DNA of 64,000 nt from Bog-473 sp963753115. Its GTDB lineage: Bacteria > Actinomycetota > Acidimicrobiia > Acidimicrobiales > RAAP-2. Both the position numbers and the translations under genes were made by a program. The DNA lies in assembly GCA_963753115.1 (NCBI GenBank), contig CAVWBB010000032.1:1-64000 (forward strand), in the 5' to 3' direction. How positions within the stretch are numbered: position 1 is the stretch's first letter; each line of letters begins with the position of its first letter. Positions 60,346 to 64,000 of the stretch are shown here, one piece after another. Under the pieces are notes generated by a model, which did not search any database, had not been told where the DNA came from, and saw only the letters and a list, made by a program, of their open reading frames with translations.

Positions 60346-61557
60346 ATGCCTGCCATGACAGCCCTGGCTCCCTTCGAGGCCGACGTCGATCCCCGCCGCG
60401 TCCCGCTGGACGTCGAGATCGTCGTACCGGTCTACAACGAGGCGGCGCAGCTGGCGGAGCGCATCACTGCCCTGCGCACCTTCCTCGACGAGTCGTTCCC
60501 ATTCCGGACGCTCGTCACGGTGGTCGACAACGCCAGCACGGACGGCACCGACCGGGTGGCGCACCAGCTGGCCGCGACCATGCGGGGTGTCACCGCCATG
60601 CACCTGCCGCGCAAGGGACGCGGCTACGCGCTGCGTGCGGCGTGGTCGACGAGCGACGCTCCCGTCGTCGCGTACATGGACGTGGACCTCTCGACGGCGC
60701 TGCCCGCGCTCCTGCCGTTGGTGGCCCCGTTGCTCTCTGGGCACCGTGACGTGACCATCGGCTCCCGACTGGCGCCGGGCGCGGAGGTCGTGCGCGGCCC
60801 GAAACGCGAGCTGATTTCGCGGGCGTACAACCTGTTGCTCAAGCTGACCTTGCGCGGCCGCTTCAGCGATGCCCAATGCGGCTTCAAGGCGCTGCGCCGC
60901 GACGCGGCCCTGAAGCTGCTCCCGCTCATTGAGGACAACGAATGGTTCTTCGACACCGAGTTGCTGGTGACGGCGGAGCGCCTCGGCCTGCGCATCGGCG
61001 AGGTCCCGGTGGACTGGGTCGACGACCCCGATTCGCGCGTGCAGATCGTCTCGACCGCCGCAGACGACCTGCGCGGCGTCTGGCGCATGCTCGTCCGGCG
61101 TCCGAAGGGACTGCACCGCGTCCGTTCGAACGAGGTCACGGCCGACCAGCTCATGCGGTTCGCCGGCGTGGGTCTGGTCTCCACGCTCGGCTACCTCTTT
61201 CTCTTCGTCGCCTGGCAACCGCTCCTCGGCGCGTTCGGCGCCAACGCCGTCGCCATGGCCATCGCCACCCTCTTCAACACGGCCGTGCACCGTGAGCTCT
61301 CCCGTTCCACGGACGGCCAGGACCGGCGCGGTCGCCTCTACGCCGTAGCCGGAGGCCTCTACCTCGTGAGCCTCGGCCTCACCACGCTGGGACTCGTCGT
61401 CGCCCACTGGGTCGCTCCCTCCGCGCTGTTCGCCGAGCTTGTGGCCCTCACCGTGGCCAACGTGCTTGCTGCTGTGTTCCGGTTCGCCGTGTTGCGCGCC
61501 TGGATCTTCCGCCCGAGCGCCCGTGCCGGCGCCGGCCCGATGGAGGTGTCCCGATGA
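60346..61557 (+). CDS. GT2 glycosyltransferase-GtrA fusion
   Basis: 403 residues. N-terminal GT2 domain: VEIVVPVYNEAAQLAERITAL, VVDNASTDGTDRVA, and D-x-D in YMDVDLSTALPAL (dolichyl/polyprenyl-phosphate glucosyltransferase-like). The C-terminal GtrA domain has four TM helices (MRFAGVGLVSTLGYLFLFVAW...FRFAVLRAWIF). This pairing makes and flips polyprenyl-phosphate sugars used by the GT39 enzyme downstream, with which it overlaps by 4 nt. Confidence 0.88.
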   Translation: MPAMTALAPFEADVDPRRVPLDVEIVVPVYNEAAQLAERITALRTFLDESFPFRTLVTVVDNASTDGTDRVAHQLAATMRGVTAMHLPRKGRGYALRAAWSTSDAPVVAYMDVDLSTALPALLPLVAPLLSGHRDVTIGSRLAPGAEVVRGPKRELISRAYNLLLKLTLRGRFSDAQCGFKALRRDAALKLLPLIEDNEWFFDTELLVTAERLGLRIGEVPVDWVDDPDSRVQIVSTAADDLRGVWRMLVRRPKGLHRVRSNEVTADQLMRFAGVGLVSTLGYLFLFVAWQPLLGAFGANAVAMAIATLFNTAVHRELSRSTDGQDRRGRLYAVAGGLYLVSLGLTTLGLVVAHWVAPSALFAELVALTVANVLAAVFRFAVLRAWIFRPSARAGAGPMEVSR

Positions 61558-63818
61558 CCGATCTGCCGTCCACACCCGATACCGCGGTGGGGGTCATCGA
61601 CCAGCCGCTGCCGCTCACCGCCCCGATCGCTGATGCGGGCCACGAACCCACGCCGGACGCAACGCCATGGCCACCCGGCCCGCGTCGGAGTTGGCCGGCC
61701 CGCTTCGTGCGGGGCAAGGAGAGCGACGCGGCCTGGGTCCGCCCCGCCCTCCTCACCTTGCTCGTCGCCACCGCCGTCCTCTACCTGTGGGGCCTCGGAG
61801 AAAACGGATGGGCGAACTCCTTCTACTCGGCCGCCGTGCAGGCGGGCACCAAGAGTTGGAAGGCCATGTTCTTCGGTTCCTCCGACTCGTCCAACTTCAT
61901 CACCGTCGACAAACCGCCGGCGTTCCTGTGGCCCATGGAGATCTCGGCTCGGATCTTCGGCCTCAACTCGTGGAGCATGCTGGCACCGCAGGCGATCGAA
62001 GGCGTGGCCACCGTCGGTCTCGTGTACCTCTCGGTGCGGCGGTGGTTCAGCGCGCAGGCGGCACTCCTCGCCGGCGCCGTGGTCGCGCTCACGCCGGTGG
62101 CCGCCATGATGTTCCGCTACAACAACCCCGACGCCATGCTCGCGCTGTTGTTGACCGGCGCGACCTATGCGACCATGCGCGGGCTCGAGAAGGCGCAGAC
62201 CAAGTGGCTCGTCCTTGCCGGCGCACTGGTGGGCTTCGGCTTCATCACCAAAATGATGCAGGCCTTCCTGATCCTCCCGGTCTTGGCCGTTGTCTACCTG
62301 CTCGCAGCGCCGACGGGTTGGTGGCGCCGGGTCTGGCAGACCTTCCTGATGGGCGTTGCCGTCGTCGTTGCCGCCGGCTGGTGGGTGGCGATCGTCGCCC
62401 TCACCCCGGCCGCGGATCGCCCCTATGTCGGCGGGTCCCAGAACAACAGCATCCTCAATCTGATTTTCGGCTACAACGGCATCGGCCGGATCACCGGGAA
62501 CGAATCAGGCAGTGTCGGAGGTGGACGAACCGCCGGCAGCATGTGGGGACCGACGGGTGTCACCCGGCTGTTCAACACCGAGTTCGGCAACATGATGTCC
62601 TGGCTGCTGCCGGGCGCCCTGGTGATGGGCGCCGTCCTCCTCATCGTGACCATCCGAGCCCGTCGGACAGACCGCGAGCGCGCCGCGCTGCTCCTCTGGG
62701 GCGGCTCGCTGGTGAGCATCGGCCTCGTGATCAGCCTGGCCCAGGGCATCATCCACCCCTACTACGCCATCGCCCTGGCGCCGCCGCTCGGCGCCCTTGT
62801 CGGGATCGGCACGATGGGGCTGTGGCAACGACGCGCCACCTGGGTGGGGCGTCTCGGCCTGGCGGCCGGACTGGCTGCGACGGTCGTCTGGAGTTACGTC
62901 CTCCTCGGCCGCACCTCCGATTGGTTCCCCGCCCTGCGTCCCTTCGTGGCCGTGGTGGGCGCCCTGGGCGTCGTCGCCATCCTGGCGCTCCCGTTGCTCC
63001 GCAATGTCCCGAAGCTGGCTGTCATCGTGGTGGCCTCGCTCGGCTTCGGCGCCGCCCTGGCGGCACCGCTCTTCTCGACCGTGGCCACTGCGGCCACCCC
63101 GCACAGCGGGGCGATCCCGTCGGTGACGCCGACCGCCGCGGGCGGCTTCGGGGGGCCCGGCGGCGGCTTTCCCGGCGGCGGCTTTCCCGGCGGCAGGTTC
63201 CCTGGCGGGGGAGCAGGTCGTGCCTTCGGTGGCGGTGGACTTCCCGGCGGCACGAAGGGTGGCGGCTTTCCCGGCGGCGGTGCCTTCCCGGGCGCTGGTG
63301 CCGGAGCAGGTCCGGGTGCAGGGGCCGGGACCTTTCCCGGCGGCGCACCGTTCGGCGCCGGCGGCGGGTTCCGCCGCGGTGCTGCTGCCGGTGGCGCCGG
63401 CGTTGGCGGAGGGGGGGCGGGTTTCTTGGGCTCCAGCCAGTCCAACCCGGCACTGACCAAGGCGCTGAAGGCCGACGCCGGCACCTACACGTGGGCGGCC
63501 GCCACGGTGAACTCGAACAATGCGGCCGGCTACCAGCTGGCCAGCGGCGAGCCGGTGATGGCCATCGGCGGGTTCAACGGCACCGACCCGGCGCCGACGC
63601 TCGCCCAGTTCGAGAAGTACGTCTCGGAGGGCAAGATCCACTACTTCATCGCCAGCGGCGGCGGCTTTCCCGGCGGCTTCCCCGGTGGCGGCGGCGGGAC
63701 CGGTGGCGGGACCTCCGGCGATGCCACCCAGATCACCTCATGGGTCAAGGCGCACTTCACCTCCGAGACGTTGGGTGGCGTGACCGTCTACAACCTGTCG
63801 ACCGGCGCCTCGTCCTGA
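61554..63818 (+). CDS. GT39/ArnT-like membrane glycosyltransferase with Gly-rich loop
   Basis: 754 residues with about 11-13 TM helices. After TM1 there is an acidic first loop (YSAAVQAGTKSWKAMFFGSSDSSNFITVDKPPAFLWPMEIS) with the D-x-P-like motif of the PMT/ArnT-type fold. Middle helices carry YNNPDAMLALLLTGATYATMRGLEKA. From about residue 525 a Gly-rich low-complexity insertion (GGFPGGGFPGG-type units) precedes the C-terminal globular domain (NPALTKALKADAGTYTWAAATVNSNNAAGYQLASGEPVMAIGGFNGTDPAPTLAQFEKYVSEGKIHYFIASGG). It transfers a sugar from polyprenyl phosphate to an outside acceptor. Confidence 0.88.
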   Translation: MTDLPSTPDTAVGVIDQPLPLTAPIADAGHEPTPDATPWPPGPRRSWPARFVRGKESDAAWVRPALLTLLVATAVLYLWGLGENGWANSFYSAAVQAGTKSWKAMFFGSSDSSNFITVDKPPAFLWPMEISARIFGLNSWSMLAPQAIEGVATVGLVYLSVRRWFSAQAALLAGAVVALTPVAAMMFRYNNPDAMLALLLTGATYATMRGLEKAQTKWLVLAGALVGFGFITKMMQAFLILPVLAVVYLLAAPTGWWRRVWQTFLMGVAVVVAAGWWVAIVALTPAADRPYVGGSQNNSILNLIFGYNGIGRITGNESGSVGGGRTAGSMWGPTGVTRLFNTEFGNMMSWLLPGALVMGAVLLIVTIRARRTDRERAALLLWGGSLVSIGLVISLAQGIIHPYYAIALAPPLGALVGIGTMGLWQRRATWVGRLGLAAGLAATVVWSYVLLGRTSDWFPALRPFVAVVGALGVVAILALPLLRNVPKLAVIVVASLGFGAALAAPLFSTVATAATPHSGAIPSVTPTAAGGFGGPGGGFPGGGFPGGRFPGGGAGRAFGGGGLPGGTKGGGFPGGGAFPGAGAGAGPGAGAGTFPGGAPFGAGGGFRRGAAAGGAGVGGGGAGFLGSSQSNPALTKALKADAGTYTWAAATVNSNNAAGYQLASGEPVMAIGGFNGTDPAPTLAQFEKYVSEGKIHYFIASGGGFPGGFPGGGGGTGGGTSGDATQITSWVKAHFTSETLGGVTVYNLSTGASS

Positions 63819-63837
63819 CGGGCGACGCCGGTGGGAT

Positions 63838-64000
63838 TCAACCGAGCAGATCGAGGTAGCGCGCCAGGGTCGTGCCATCGAAGGCGACGAATCGGATGTG
63901 GGTCACATCGGTGTCCGCCGCGCGGGTCGTGGTGACGGCGATCTCGGCGGCCTCCCCCAAGGGGTAGCCGTAGACGCCGGTCGAGATGGCGGGAAAGGCG
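63838..64000 (-). CDS. Macro-domain protein, C-terminal part only
   Basis: Translation of the minus strand from the edge: AFPAISTGVYGYPLGEAAEIAVTTTRAADTDVTHIRFVAFDGTTLARYLDLLG then stop. 'AFPAISTGVYGYP' is the phosphate-loop motif of macro-domain ADP-ribose/O-acetyl-ADP-ribose hydrolases, and the end fits YmdB-like proteins. The N-terminus is outside the window. Confidence 0.85.
   Translation of the reverse strand, partial: AFPAISTGVYGYPLGEAAEIAVTTTRAADTDVTHIRFVAFDGTTLARYLDLLG

Noticed and set aside
58512..60356. 614-codon antisense ORF over the kinase gene
   Set aside because: Typical high-GC shadow of the intact histidine kinase, with Arg/His-rich composition and no domains.
61667..63859. 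730-codon second-frame ORF in the GT39 gene
   Set aside because: Arg-rich low-complexity shadow of the true frame.

Overview
The window is GC-rich DNA that looks actinobacterial, most plausibly from an Acidimicrobiia-like lineage. The clues are GTG starts, a RepSA/Xis/Int module of the actinomycete integrative element (AICE) type, and a secreted protein built of repeated 'GYWL-ASDGG-F-FGDA' units, which are common in that class. It has two very different parts: housekeeping DNA at the right end (about 54.4-64 kb) and a long accessory region to its left.

Left end (0-8.6 kb). A decayed OmpR-type two-component system on the minus strand is divergent from a flavin/electron-transfer operon: a small Ala-rich protein, ApbE (frameshifted), a ferric-reductase-like membrane protein, a NuoF-like flavoprotein and a 3-Cys ferredoxin. 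These are joined by 1-4 nt overlaps. Then follow a COG4315 secreted protein, a sterol-desaturase-type membrane hydroxylase and DoxX. A 31-nt copy of a tRNA-Ser 5' end lies at 5792.

Signalling and cell-surface block (8.5-15.7 kb). An FHA-HTH protein overlaps a membrane Ser/Thr kinase whose C-terminus runs into a 15-bp repeat tract. Divergent from them is a SHOCT-TM-CHAP-like protein with twelve 30-bp repeats. A secreted SGNH hydrolase follows. Then come an IS3 element and an IS21 element carrying a pRiA4b ORF-3-type passenger gene (15.8-20.4 kb), and a frameshifted NhaP antiporter.

Cassette-like region (about 21.8-51.2 kb). Small genes (aminoglycoside-phosphotransferase-like, DUF523, Nudix, cupin, PadR operon, PASTA-like, DUF1707, DUF2510, two I78-like proteins, DUF2293 and many unknowns) are separated by about twenty copies of a short palindromic site, consensus CCCNGTWCGCCGGGACNGGG. 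Two 2.45-kb tyrosine-recombinase elements, in inverted orientation, sit exactly at the CGCCGG centre of this site. A 102-bp IS30-derived MITE is precisely inside another copy, and two IS110 elements and an IS3 element also adjoin copies. This site family with its cargo is the most novel feature of the window.

Right end. A RepSA-like initiator, an Xis-like HTH protein and a tyrosine integrase lie next to an intact tRNA-Ser(GCU). Beyond it are ordinary chromosomal genes: rimO, pgsA, cinA, a two-component system, a GT2-GtrA protein, a GT39 protein and a macro-domain protein cut by the window edge. Many genes, mostly transposases but also rimO, are broken by single-base changes, usually in short homopolymers. 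Sequencing or assembly error and real decay cannot be separated from sequence alone.
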